Assembly: GCA_019009955.1 (NCBI GenBank)
Contig: CM032230.1
Coordinates: forward strand, 33,510,001 to 33,574,000
Source of the DNA: Riptortus pedestris
Lineage: Eukaryota; Arthropoda; Insecta; Hemiptera; Alydidae
Length of the DNA: 64,000 bases
Reading direction: 5' to 3'
Both the position numbers and the translations under genes were made by a program. The notes below the pieces were generated by a model. It was given only the letters and a program-made list of their open reading frames with translations, searched no databases and was not told where the DNA came from. Positions 1 to 11,591 of this stretch are shown in pieces (position 1 is the first letter of the stretch; the number at the start of each line of letters is the position of its first letter).

Positions 1-539
1 AGAGAAATATCTAGTTTATTGCAGGATGATATTTAGTTTATAGGGCTCGAAAAGTGTCATGATGGCTAATTTGGGCCATCACAAACTACAGTGTCGTATT
101 TTTTAAAATAGTAATTATAGTGATAATAATACTCCACTGACTGATTAATAAGAAAGCAAACAAGGTCTGGTGATAATTGAAGCTAGCTCATGTAACTTTT
201 ATTACAGAAGTAAATTCATCAACAGGTGTTCTTATACAGAGCAACTTGATACCTGACAACATAGTCTGGAGGTACGCACACCCGACACTCTCCCTACCGA
301 GAGTCAAGTTGTTCTTAAGTAATGGCTTAATCCTTTGAAAGTATTTAGCATTAAATAACAAAGGATTTGTAAGGAAATAACAATTATTACCTTCGGTTGT
401 TCCAAACCTCCGATATACTATGAGGCGACGAAGTCTACCAGAACTGAACCATAATGTTTTATAATTAATAAGCTCTCACACTAGCCTTAATTTCTCACTT
501 GTATAAAATTAAACTTATCGCTACTTTAATGTGCAATAA
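1..539. other. AT-rich sequence, nothing recognised
   Basis: There is no credible open frame, no RNA gene, and no similarity to the repeat families found elsewhere in the window. Confidence 0.5.
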
Positions 540-1020
540 ATGTTATTATACTTATACATTTTTCCTCTGCCTTTAATATCAACCGAGATATTTGCATATT
601 TTAGTCATTAGTGTTCTGTAAACCCCAAATTGTGGTTATCACACTTCAACATAAGCGAATATAGCATAAGATGTCTTTATCCAAGCTCAAATACAAAATA
701 TTATTTAGAACAGGACTTTACTAGACGAGATTCATGCAAGTACGTCGTATGATGACGAAAACAATTAAGATTTAATTTAATGACTCGAAAATGTTTATTT
801 GATCTATACCATACACGATATTTACCGTTTCAGTCAACACTAATGATCATTTTCTGGATGGCTGAAAACGGAACGATAATATGGGGGGGGGTAGAGGACA
901 GGAAATTGGAAAAATCATAATATCTCCGTTATCATGAGTCGTATTTAAAAATGTTGTAAAACCGAAGTTTAAGAAGGTGTTCGACAATTTTTATTCTATA
1001 CACTTTTTGAAACTAAATTC
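540..1020 (+). repeat. Decayed HINE-like fragments
   Basis: Positions 548-800 match the 3' half of the HINE-like family (an 'ACCGAGATATTTGCAT' block followed by the 'ACGAGAT...CATGCAA' block). Positions 850-1015 match its G-run and 'ATATCTCCGTTA' block. The blocks are degenerate and out of consensus order, so these are old or rearranged pieces. Confidence 0.45.
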
Positions 1021-1084
1021 AAATGCGAATGATTCTCATTTTCTTCATCCTTCCCTAAACCCCCACTTCTACTCATAGGGTTTC

Positions 1085-1670
1085 AGCAGATTTCCCTTAG
1101 GGAAAATCAGGTATTGAGGTTGCGATTTTCGAAAAATATTCTTCAAATGGCCATCGATCCTACCCAGGAGATGGCGAAAATAAGGTCCGTTCAAAACTAT
1201 AAATATATATATATATGTCTGTTAACACTCTAGCGGTCACAATTTTTGTTTATCGTCATCAAACTCGATATTTAATCGTTATATGTAAAAAGAAAGAAAG
1301 AAAGATCAAGTTCGTTAATGGCCGAAATTGGACCATTGCGAGGGGGGATTTTGAACATGCAAAATATCTCCGTTAATATAGGCCGGATCGAAAAATTGTA
1401 TATAACCAATCTTATTGCAAATTAAATTTACTATAGATATTTTTATATAAATTTATTCTCTAACTTGAATATTAACCGAGATATTTGCATTTTTATTAAG
1501 TGTGTGCCGATTGCGGACGCAATGACATCGGCTAAAGTCGGTTGTATTCGTTTCTGCCGAAAGCTTCTTCGGCCGTTTCCGTAACGGTTCGGCTCTCGTA
1601 TGGAGACTTCTCTATTGTATAACTTCACGTGGGAAACCTGCTTAGTTTACGCAGCCCCTGCGTGACGGAC
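1085..1670 (+). mobile_element. HINE-like non-autonomous element, internally deleted
   Basis: The copy begins with the palindrome end (a variant of GATTTCCCTTAAGGGAAATC) and finishes with the terminal hairpin ACGCAGCCCCTGCGT plus GACGGAC and a T-run. Its (TA)n array is short (about 1203-1215). At 586 bp it lacks the middle of the 1-kb consensus. Positions 1500-1600 hold a subfamily segment rich in 'CGGCCGTTTCCGTAACGG' that also appears near 4600-4700, 42800 and 46250, so at least two subfamilies coexist. Orientation here and below is defined with the hairpin end as 3'. Confidence 0.75.
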
Positions 1671-1869
1671 TTTCTTAATTTAGAAAATAAGTGCTGCTAA
1701 GAAATCGGTAATGTACCAAACCAGCTCGTGGGAAGTCATCTTATTTTACGGACCCACTGCGGTTTGTTGCATACTGTCTTGAAGAAGGCAATGTGCCTTT
1801 TAGTATTCCTGCTTGTTTCCATTGTCGCAGCTTATGAATGCTGAGAAGTACTTTAATTGGCCTTTTGCT

Positions 1870-2100
1870 TTATGAATAGTTAAAGGTAAAATGAATTTCG
1901 CGGTAGTATGGCCCGCTAAAGAGGTACTTATGATGAATGTGATGAGCCAATGCACGAACCATTACATTTACCGTCAATATCATTGCAATGGTGATGATGG
2001 TCCATATCATGATTAAAAACGACCTTTTGAGAGCGGTAGCCATAATTGGTATGAAAGCCAACCCCGTTGACGGAATGCCATAAGTTATTACTCCGTACTC
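1870..2100 (-). CDS. Possible host exon with one membrane segment (unproven)
   Basis: On the minus strand a frame is open from a stop at 2101-2103 down to 1870, about 76 codons, outside the recognised repeats. It contains one strongly hydrophobic run of about 20 residues (FLIMIWTIITIAMILTVNV), preceded by a basic stretch (ALKRS) and followed by a polar segment. A short 'YGIPS' segment followed by a basic patch and a membrane helix recalls the N-terminal part of DEG/ENaC sodium channels, but the match is weak and the following LPFPAVT-type motif is absent. There is no convincing splice donor, and the frame ends in a stop. It may simply be chance. Confidence 0.18.
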   Translation of the reverse strand, partial: EYGVITYGIPSTGLAFIPIMATALKRSFLIMIWTIITIAMILTVNVMVRALAHHIHHKYLFSGPYYREIHFTFNYS

Positions 2101-2704
2101 CTAAAGCCCCACGTCGGCCCCTTTGTAACCCTAATGCTCCCAGCCTTTGCCGATGACTGATGTTCCCGGAACATTCTCTCTCTCTCTGTGATCCCCGACT
2201 CCCATTTGCCCAAGACACACATCCCCTGTTAGCTTTTGTATCCTCCATTCGAACGGGATGGTTCTACAAACAAACCAGCCACTAAATCCCCTCTAGCGCA
2301 GTTTAAGCCCAACTCTCTCCCCATCACCCGTGCCCTAAGACTTTTGTTTGGTATACGCATGGGCTTTTATTGGAGTTGGTGTGTTTTCCAAATCCAACGA
2401 CTCCCTTAATATTTCCTAGTAATTCTCTATTTTTCCAGATCAGACACATTTTTTAAGCTCATTCCACTTTTATTTCCTTCCATCACCAATGTTTTTAATT
2501 GAGAGAAGTTTCTAAAACACTAACACTTTTAATGGCTATGAGAACATAGTATTTTTAAAACAACTAATTTATTTCAGAGGCTATATATATATATATTATG
2601 CATTCGACTTATAGTATGGATTTTGCTCACGGAAGCTTCTATTCGTATTTTTGCACGCATGTATTTGTTGTATCAATTTAATTTATTCTACGAAGATCAA
2701 TTTT
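2101..2704. other. Unique sequence, moderately GC-rich at 2100-2350
   Basis: This stretch matches none of the repeats. An overlapping minus-strand frame (2248 to 1928) is low-complexity and Arg/Gly-rich, and I do not regard it as coding. A short TA run lies at 2582-2597. Confidence 0.4.
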
Positions 2705-3647
2705 AGCAGATTTCCCTTAAGAGAAATCAGCTATTGAGGTCGTACTCATGACGGAATTTTCCTTCAAATGTCCATCGATCCTACCTAGTAGATAACGAAA
2801 ATGAGGTCCGTTCAAAACTGTGTGTGCATATATATTTATATATATATATATATATATAGATATATATATATATATATATATAAGTCGATCCGACTTGGTC
2901 CGATCGAAAAAGTGTATAAAATCAATCTTATTGAAAAGTAAATTTACTGTAAATATTGTTATATACATTTATTCTCTATCTTGAATATTAACCGATATAT
3001 TTGCATTTTTCAGTTTTCAGCCTTCAGTAAACCCCCACTTCTACTATTAGTACATAAACAATGGTCTGTTAAATAATAAAACATATTAATTGAAGCCTAA
3101 ATACTAAAAATTCTTTTCATTGAACATCTACTTTGTTAGATATATGCAAATACGCTCTGTTGACACCCCCCCCTCTTTTTTTTGGATTACTAAAATTTGA
3201 GTGATTGAGATAAAATTGATTCTGATTCATTACAAATTACAACACTAGCTTTAGTAAATAGTTTTCAATAAAATTAATATGTTATATTCAGATATATTTC
3301 ATTAATTGTTTGTCTTTCCGGTCTATCTATGGAGCACTACGAGGCTGGCTTGCCTGTTTGTTTACAATTCAGCCCCACTCTGTTGTAGGGATTATTTACT
3401 GTATTATTTTTACTGAGCATTCACGGTAGTGTTACCTGTATGTATATTGTTTTTCTTTCCCCTGAGCCAATTTAAGACCTGTTTTTTTTTTTTACATTTC
3501 AGAAGCTTTCCGTCGGTAGGTTTCTTATTATAGTTTGTATTTATTCACTCAACATTCACGGTTGTGTTGTTACCAGTATGTAGATTTATCTATTGTTAAA
3601 CTTCACGCGAGAAATCTGCTTAGTTTATGCAGCCCCTGCGTGACGGA
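2705..3647 (+). mobile_element. HINE-like element, nearly full length
   Basis: The palindrome end is at 2705. The block matching 'GACGAAAATGAGGTCCGTTCAAAACTGT', a (TA)n array at 2829-2882, the 'GATCGAAAAA...ATCAATCTTATTG' block, the 'ACCGATATATTTGCATTTTTCAG' block, a C-run, and the hairpin end finishing at about 3647 followed by T8 all occur in order. At 943 bp it is close to the best copy (39712-40698). Confidence 0.8.
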
Positions 3648-3957
3648 TTTTTTTTTCTAATATGTTAGTAAGAGCTCTTGTGCATATTTAAGAATCAAGT
3701 CATATTAAAAATAAGCAGTTATATTATGAAGCACTTCATTTGAAGCCTAAATACTAAATATTATTCTCATTGAACATTAACGTTTTCATCTAAATACAAA
3801 TACGTGCCGCTCGTGGGAGTACCGAAGTCCTTGCGAGACAGATTTTTAATATATTAAATTAAATACCAGCTTAGCCATGTGAGTTTGCTCTAAGTAAATC
3901 TAGAGTCGTAAATACACACACACAACACGCACGCGCGCGCGCACACACGCAACACGC

Positions 3958-3988
<31 letters not shown>

Positions 3989-4119
3989 TTCAATATTTAC
4001 AAGTTAATTTTTTCCCACCAAATGCTACTCCTCTTCCCGCGTATCAGTCAGTTTGTTTGGTAAACGGGCGTGACTGACACTGTTTTCAAATTAATTAATG
4101 TACGAACCAAACAATTTTA
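3648..4119. other. Repeat fragments and (CA)n
   Basis: Positions 3690-3845 are a piece of the 3' half of a HINE-like copy ending in a degenerate terminus. Positions 3865-3915 match the 5' part of the tRNA-derived SINE. Positions 3915-3988 are a (CA)n/(CG) microsatellite. The rest is unassigned. Confidence 0.5.
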
Positions 4120-4242
4120 AGCAGATTTCCCTGAAAGGAAATCAGCTATTGAGGTTGTACTCATGACGGGATTGTCGAAATATTTCTTCAATTGTCCATC
4201 GATCCTACCTAGTAGATGACGAAAATGAGGTCCGTTCAAAAC

Positions 4243-4311
<69 letters not shown>

Positions 4312-4783
4312 CTGTTACCGCTGTAGCGGTCGCAATTTTTGTTTGATCGTTACCAAACTCGATATTTAGTCGTTTTATGTAAAAAGAAAGATCAACTTCG
4401 TTAACGGCTGAAATCGGACCAGTAGGAGAGGGGGTTTAGAGGGGAGGATTTTCGAAAATTCGAAATATCTCCGTTACTATGAGTTTGATCGAAAAATATT
4501 ACAGAATCAATCTTATTGCAAATTAAATTTACTATAAATATTGTTCTATACATTTATTCTCTATCTTTAATATTAACTGAGATATTTGCATTTGTATTCT
4601 GCATGTGCTCGGCAGCAGTGGCTGTTAGGACTTTCGCTCTGAGTGGCCGTTTTCGTAACTATTCGTCCCTCGTGAATAGGTTTAGAGGTTTCTTACTACT
4701 ACAGCTGTTATTAGGCAGATTTCTCTATTGTAAAACTTCACGTGGGAAATCTGCTTAGTTTACGCAGCCCCTGCGTGACGGAC
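4120..4783 (+). mobile_element. HINE-like element, 'CGGCCG' subfamily
   Basis: The copy starts at the palindrome end at 4120, has (TA)n at 4248-4307, then 'TTACCGCTGTAGCGGTCGCAATTTTTG', a G-run, and the subfamily segment at 4600-4720, and ends with hairpin plus GACGGAC at 4783. At 664 bp it has the same central deletion type as the copy at 1085-1670. Confidence 0.8.
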
Positions 4784-5169
4784 TGTTAATATTAAATGGA
4801 ATCTATACTGAAAGCCATACTGATAAGTTATGGAACCTAGTAAACTTTCATTTTACCTCACGTTCTCTTTTGAAAGACCAACTTACTAAGCTTAAGGTTA
4901 CTTACAGATGCTTATACTCTGACATCCAGTTAAATAAATTCTGAAGTTAATAATATTTGAAAACTTTTCGAAAAGTTTTGTTAGATTCAAGAGCACTTCG
5001 AGATTTTGCCTGGAGAAAATCAACTCGAGAGAGAACTACCAAACTAAAGTTATACATACGCATTTTCCATCATCGTCCCGTATTGTTTTGTATGTCCATT
5101 ATTTAAATTATGGCACTTCAGTCAGCAGAAAGAAAATGTGAAATATGTGAAATAACTTGTTGAGTTTTG
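4784..5169. other. Nothing recognised
   Basis: AT-rich sequence without credible coding frames or similarity to the other repeats here. Confidence 0.4.
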
Positions 5170-5372
5170 TATTTTGGGGGTTTAGACACTTAGTTTACCT
5201 TTTGAGATTGAGACCACGCCTTAACTCACACGGTAATCCTACAGTGACGAGATCGATTACCGCCTGAGCTATTAAAAATTATTTAGTGACGAACTCTTCA
5301 ATTAAAATCCTAGTCTCACTCTTGCTAGAAAAGAACAGTTCTCTGTAGATAACCCGACTCAATTAGATCTGC
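5170..5372 (+). mobile_element. tRNA-derived SINE copy
   Basis: It shares with six other loci a tRNA-like head with a degenerate B box ('GATCGATTACCGCCTGAGC'), a body beginning 'TTTAGTGACGAACTC', and the conserved stretch 'CTGTAGATAACCCGACTCAATTAG'-like at its end. It directly abuts the HINE-like copy at 5382. Confidence 0.6.
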
Positions 5373-5381
5373 CAGCGAAAG

Positions 5382-6505
5382 GTCCGTCACGCAGGGGCGT
5401 AAACTAAGCAGATGACACACTTTCTATGTACTCGTATCACTTAACACCACCGTGAATAATAAGTGAAAAATACAACTGAGTAATCTTTCAGTCAACTTAC
5501 ATTTTAATAATCTCCACAATTGAAAGCGTCTGAATTGTAAAAAAAAACCAGGTCAGCCAACCCCTCAGAGCTGAAGTATAGAGAAGTAGAAATATTATTT
5601 ACCGGAAATAAAACAATCACCGTAACATATCTGAATATAATATATTCATTTTATTGAAAATTCCACAGTAGGCTATCCAATCATCGAAATCCAGAAGTCC
5701 CTTTCCAGTACCACCATTCATATTCCCCTCCACGGCGCCTCAAGAGACAGTGGCCCAGAGATCTCCTATATAAGTGTAAAGTGAAGTGATAGCAGTGGCT
5801 ATTTTCTTATCAAGTGCCATTCCTCCTTAGCTCTTGACTTCCTTGCCAGGCAGGGAGAGGCTGCTCCTCTCATTGTGGTGAAGGGGTGTAGCTTCTGTCA
5901 TTGTACATTCACATTACCAAATGCATTTAAATGCAGACTGTGATATTCTTAATAAAATAAAATAATAAGAAAAGAAATTAGAAGTACAGCAATTTATAAT
6001 GATCCAGAATACTTTTTAATATAATTACTCTAATTTTAGTAATCCAAGAGCAAAAGACGGAGTGGGACGATCATCAAAACGTAGTTGCATGTATTTCATC
6101 TAGTAAATATCAGTTGAAAACAGTATTTAATAATTAAGCATATAGTAGAGTGGTTTGTTTCATAACAGAGTATTGTTTTTGCGATGTGAGGAGTGGGGAT
6201 TTAATAAAGGCTGCAAACAAAAAAATGCCAATATCTCGGTTAATATTGAAGATAGACAATAAATGTACGTAACTTAATTTGTAGAAGATTAATTTACCAT
6301 AAGATTCCGTCCATACAATTTTCCGTTTCAACGCATAATAACAGATATACTTCCAATTTGCCTTCCCTGGATTTCCGAACTTAATCTATAATTTTACATA
6401 AAACGTTTAAATGTTGAGTTTGGTAGCGATTAAACAAAAATAACGGCTTCTAAAGCGTTAACAGACAGATAAATAACCCATATATGAATATATATATATT
6501 CTTCA
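5382..6505 (-). mobile_element. HINE-like element split by an A-tailed insertion
   Basis: The hairpin end (GTCCGTCACGCAGG) starts at 5382. Family sequence runs to about 5664 and resumes at about 5978 with the matching next block ('CAATTTATAATGATCCAGAAT'). It continues through 'ATCTCGGTTAATATTGAAGATAGA' to the 'GTTTGGTAGCGATTAAACAAAAAT' block and a short TA run. The palindrome end is lost. Confidence 0.7.
5665..5977 (+). mobile_element. A-rich-tailed insertion, retrocopy-like, origin unknown
   Basis: About 310 bp of GC-richer, unique sequence interrupts the HINE-like copy. It contains CTATATAAG (5766-5774) and ends in an A-rich tail with AATAAAATAAAATAATAAG (5950-5968). Short related sequences (GAAAATT on the left, GAAATT on the right) flank it and may be a decayed target duplication. 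It could be a retroposed 3'-UTR or a SINE. I do not recognise the body. Confidence 0.4.
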
Positions 6506-6894
6506 TAGTTTCAGGGCAAGGGTCCTCTATAAAAAACATTTTTCCCCCCCCAAACTTTATTTTATACTGCCCTATTTGTTTCATGGCTTACATACCACCC
6601 CTTTAGGGGCTATCCCTATTCAAAAAAATAATAACATTAATTTAACAAAACCCTATGGTAATTCATTGATAGACATTGTATTAATTAGTGCATACTTACA
6701 TGATATATTTATTAAATCTATTTTCAGACTGCTACTTACATTTCAGAAGTGCTCTTTCGTTGCAACTGTCCCTTCCTTTCTGGGGAGTTCCTTGGTACAG
6801 AGATTCCCGAATAGGTTACGTCAGCTGACTACTGGTCGATTATTTGCTCGGCAACTTTGGACTCGATTATGAACTTTGAACTTGAATTTTATTT
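6506..6894. other. Nothing recognised
   Basis: A 98-codon frame at 6576-6872 has no recognisable features and is probably chance. Confidence 0.4.
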
Positions 6895-7246
<352 letters not shown>

Positions 7247-7471
7247 AAAAGTGGACGTTCATAAATAGCATAACATTTTATTTATTTTAATGTGTTTTAT
7301 TGGTAGATCATTTGCTTGGTAAATTATTCCCTCTTCATATCGCAATTAATGACAACATGAGGAAGTATTTGAGCTGACTTCTACAGGCACTAACTCTAGT
7401 TGAATTTCCAGACCGGCCCAGCTTCACGGTCCAGTTTCTTCCTCCAGCAATTTTCCTCCAGAGCCTCGATA
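7247..7471. other. Upstream region of tRNA-His
   Basis: Unique sequence with no repeats seen. Confidence 0.4.
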
Positions 7472-7543
7472 GCCGTGATCGTCTAGTGGTTAGGACATTG
7501 CGTTGTGGCCGCAATAACCCAGGTTCGAATCCTGGTCACGGCA
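7472..7543 (+). tRNA. tRNA-His: tRNA-His (anticodon GTG)
   Basis: This is a complete 72-nt cloverleaf. The acceptor stem pairs GCCGTGA with TCACGGC and the discriminator is A. The anticodon stem TTGCG/CGCAA closes the loop TTGTGGC, placing GTG at 7505-7507. The T arm is CCAGG-TTCGAAT-CCTGG. The internal promoter is present as an A box around TAGTGGTTAGG and a B box GGTTCGAATCC (7522-7532). No intron, and no CCA encoded, as expected for a nuclear gene. The G-1 of tRNA-His is normally added after transcription and is not encoded here. All stems are intact and a T-run follows, so it is likely a functional gene rather than a SINE head. Confidence 0.97.
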
Positions 7544-7552
7544 GCTCATTTA

Positions 7553-7570
7553 TTTTTATTTTTTTATTAA
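7553..7570 (+). terminator. Pol III T-run terminator of tRNA-His
   Basis: TTTTT begins 10 nt after the tRNA 3' end, and a second run of seven T follows; typical of pol III termination. Confidence 0.85.
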
Positions 7571-7909
7571 CATTTTTAAACCGTCTTATAAGCCATTTTT
7601 TTTACAAAAGTGAAACATCATGTTTATCTATGAAATCAAAACAGAAAGTGACTGGGATATATTTTTAATCACCAATAAAAAGAAATCGAAAACAAAATTG
7701 GCCTACAGAACTATTAGGCCGATTAGAGCCATATTTCACAATAGCAGAAGGATGAAAATTGATCAATAATCTGCTGTCTTTAGTATGTTAATATATTGCA
7801 ATTACTATACTGGCCTTTATATAGCTATATTTTTTTTATAGCTTTAAGTTTTTGATATAAGCTTATCGTTGTTTATTTATTTAATTTTTATTAGTTGACT
7901 AGTTATTAG
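7571..7909. other. Nothing recognised
   Basis: AT-rich sequence between the tRNA terminator and the next HINE-like copy. Confidence 0.4.
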
Positions 7910-8477
7910 ATTGTTATATACATTTCTTCACTATCTTGAATATTAACCGAGATATTTGCATTTTTCAGTTTTCAGCCATCAGCAAACCGCCACTTCTACT
8001 CATGTTACACAAACAATACTCTGCTACATAATAAATCACATTATTCGAAGTTTAAATACCAAAAATTGTATTCAAGAGACCTTTATTACACGAGATACAT
8101 GGAAATATGTCCTGGTGACCCCCCCCCCGTCTTAAGGTTTTGGACTACTAAAATTTGATTGATGGAGATAACAATTATTCTGACTTATTGTTAATTACAG
8201 TACTAGATATAGTAAATAGTTCTCAATAAAATTAATATTTTATATTCTGATATATTTGAGTAATTGTTTTTCTTTCCGGTGTGAGGCGGGAAGACCCGTT
8301 TGTTTACATTTCTAACCTAACGCTTCCTGTCGGCAGGTTATTGAAATTGGATGAAACATTTCTTATTACCGTTTGTATTTATTCTCGGTGGTGTTGTGTT
8401 ACCAGTATGTAGATTTATCTATTACTAAACTACACGAGGGAAATCTGCTTAGTTTACGCAGCCCCTGCGTGACGGAC
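7910..8477 (+). mobile_element. HINE-like element, 3' half
   Basis: It starts at the 'ATACATTTCTTCACTATCTTGAATATTAACCGAG' equivalent and runs without a gap through the C-run (8120-8129), 'CTTTCCGGTGTGAGGCGGGA' and 'TTTACATTTCTAACCTAACG' to the hairpin end at 8477. It is very similar to 40150-40698. The palindrome/TA half is missing. Confidence 0.8.
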
Positions 8478-9960
8478 TTTTACAAGTCGTCTGCAGTTAA
8501 TGTACGGTAAATGTTTCCAAAGAATAATCTTAATTTTTTCACAACCCAAAACTGAAGAATTTCGCATAACGACAGTTGAATACGAGTTTCCATGAAAACT
8601 GCAATAGCTGCCAGACCGAAATATTCGCATTCCAAAAGTCCACTTTGAAAGAGAAGGTTTAATAAACAAAAGATTATATTGTCACCTATAACCAATCATA
8701 TTTTGACTCCAAGATGAAGACAATCTTAGGAAAAGCTAGATAATCCACAGGGCCGATATTTCTTTTTTTAAAATAATTGCAAAAGTTTTTATTATTTATA
8801 ATAGTGTAAATTGAGAAAATGAACTTTTATTATAAGGAACAAATAATATGAATCTACTGAAAGGAAATAAAAGATATACAAATAATAATATTAAGAAAAA
8901 AAGTGTAATATATATATATAATCAAAATAATAATGAAAATTAAAAATAATTATCTGTCATAAATGGTGCTATTTATGATTCCAAGTGAGTCTATTATAAT
9001 ACTAAGGGAGGATTAGTAAACAGCTGGTGTCCAAGTCCAGTTCATTCAAATAATTTTGAGTCTTCATTGATATGGTTCCTCTGGTGCCGAACAGCGACCC
9101 ACGGACTTCATAGTGTAGTTTACCGAAGGTCTCTCTATACTTTTTATGAAAGTAGTCCAGGCATCCCCCTCCAATGAAAATATGTCATTTCATATTGTTA
9201 CAAATATTATTGCTGTATTAAATGCAGGAAACCATATGAAGATTGGAAAATTGATGGGTCATAATGAAGTGTTAACAATAGAAATGACCAACTCCAAAGC
9301 AGCACCTAAAAGTCATATTCTTTTCAGTACTCCCTCACCCCATTATCTTTTACTAAAATTGTCTTACGAAACGAAATGCTGACAAAATGGCAAAGACGGT
9401 GACAACGAATAAGGAAAATCTGCTAAAATGGACGACCAATAAAAGCCTTCAAATCAGAAATTGAAATTCGACTGACTAAATATGTAATTCTAACGTAAAA
9501 CGGACCAATTTATTAACTAAGTACGGAGGAACAGATCTTGATAGACACGAAATGTTTCTTGTCCATGTGGCAAACTAACTAATAAAACTTACAGAAAACT
9601 CCTTTATGACTCCCATTAACTGGATAACGCTACAATTTCTTGGGAAGAATATACAAAATTGGACTTGGAATTGGAGTCGAGCATACTTTGTTCTGTAAGT
9701 TTTTATAATAACTCGACCAATTTAATAAGCAAAATAACTTCTCAAAGTTTATGTGAAGTGCAATTGCTCTATCGTTGTTTATAATTCCACTGTAATAATT
9801 TTCTTTTTTCTTTTGTGTGTGTTTACTATTATTTCATTTAATGACTTTTATTTTTTGTGTCACATATTCTTGATTTTATTTGTTTTAACTATTCGATTGC
9901 AATACATAAATAAATACAAGAGTAGCAAGGGAATCAATATGGAGAAGATACAGAGAATGC
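8478..9960. other. Nothing recognised
   Basis: AT-rich unique sequence. Frames of 71-78 codons (8454-8695 minus, 9146-9382 and 9753-9968 plus) show no motifs. The first overlaps the HINE-like end and is not a gene. Confidence 0.4.
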
Positions 9961-10380
9961 CAATTTGAAGTACCTAGGGCAAATTAGCTGTCCTTTTTTA
10001 GGGTTACCCGATGAGAGGGGAAAAATGTATAAAAAAAGTTCAGTCTGCCTCTGGCTGTCGTGGGGTGTGCCTCTTGCTTAGTTGTTTCCAGCATTTCAGG
10101 CCTTTTTTTTAGGGTTAAGTCCTTAATGTTTTTAAACCATTTTTGGAACTAGGCTGGATAAGCCCCTAACCCATTAACTGTGGAATTTTGGATGCTAGTG
10201 GTACAGTAGTTGGGGTACTTTAATATTTTTTTCCTTCCTTAATTAATTAGCCAGGGTATGCAGGCCCATTCAGCTATGTACAGGAAGAGAGTCTATTAAG
10301 ACTCACCTGTTTTTGGTCACGTAACCGGCTGACCATGCCCTGTAGGGTATTAAAAAAGTCCTTTATATAATTCAGTATAT
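9961..10380. other. Moderately GC-rich unique stretch
   Basis: More complex in base use than its surroundings, with long T-runs (around 10103 and 10226). I see no coding frame and no second copy in the window. It could be a diverged repeat. Confidence 0.3.
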
Positions 10381-11269
10381 AAGAAAAAAATATTAATAAA
10401 TTACTTGTAATTAATATTTCTAATGAGTTAAAATAGAACCGTTGATTTTAGTTAACATTTTAATTGGATCTATCTTCCAACACTTACACATATTGGAAAT
10501 TAAGTCACAGGTACCTAAAATTAGCCAGGTAATTTAAAAGCAAAAAATGAGGCCATTACAGTTTCCAATATCTAAGATATTATATTAGTCCTATAATTGT
10601 GATCTCTCTGTTCGCTTTTTAATATTTCTATTGGCCCTAAAATATTCTATCTGAAATATTATCTCCAGTCGTAATAAGTGAATCCTTTGATCTCTTTTTA
10701 TTGAATTTTTCAGCCTTTTAACAAAGCTATTGTTAGGAACTTCTTTCTGGATGGTTATTTTTACTTTAAAAAGATATTCGCTTAGGAATATTCTAAAACT
10801 TAGATGTTCTGAGGGCTGTTAAAAGGTCTTTTCTATAATAAGACGATTGTTCACTAAAAGAGGGTGTCTAAAGAAAACAAGCGTTAATTAAATGTAATTT
10901 TTTCAATAATAAAATTAGTTCCGAACAAAATCCAGAGGATCCATTAATCCTTATTAATCACAAGATTGATTTATTTGAGAGGGAATGAACGAGTAACTCG
11001 GAGAACAGGGAATATTTTATTAAAAGAATAATTTTAGGCTTTCGCCATTACACTGGGTTGCTAAAGGCACAGAGTTTCCTTGAAACTGACATAATTTCTT
11101 CAAAATAATGGAAACAATCAGGGGATTATGGCAAAGGAGACCTTTTCTCAACATTCGCAGTTCGTAACAAGAACCCCTTTGCATGATTAATATTTATTTT
11201 GGGAGAATTTGTCTCCAATGTTATTTGTTATATATGAATTAGTCATCTTCCGAACATTCTCTTATATTA
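10381..11269. other. Nothing recognised
   Basis: This region might contain the decayed upstream part of the LINE that follows, but I could not read reverse transcriptase motifs in it. Confidence 0.35.
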
Positions 11270-11527
11270 TTCCCAGAAACAAGACCTATTTATTTTCATT
11301 GACGGATCCAAAACAGACCAAAGACTAGAGGCAGCTGCAATTGTTGGCTCAGCTAACTTTCAAATAAAGCTGCCAGATGAGACTAGCATTATGCAGCTGA
11401 GCATGAAGGCCTGAAACTTGTTATAGACAACATGCCTGAAACTATGGACACGGACATCTTACTTTTTGGAATTACTTATTGGAATTTGCACTGACTCTCT
11501 TAGCTTTTTAAATTCATAAAAAAGAAG

Positions 11528-11591
<64 letters not shown>

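Noticed and set aside
1870..2100. Firm assignment of the membrane-segment frame to a DEG/ENaC channel
   Set aside because: Only a short vague resemblance; the family's diagnostic motif after the first membrane helix is missing and no splice site is clear.
7486..7668. Plus-strand 60-codon frame over the tRNA-His gene
   Set aside because: The tRNA cloverleaf and terminator explain the sequence; the frame is incidental.
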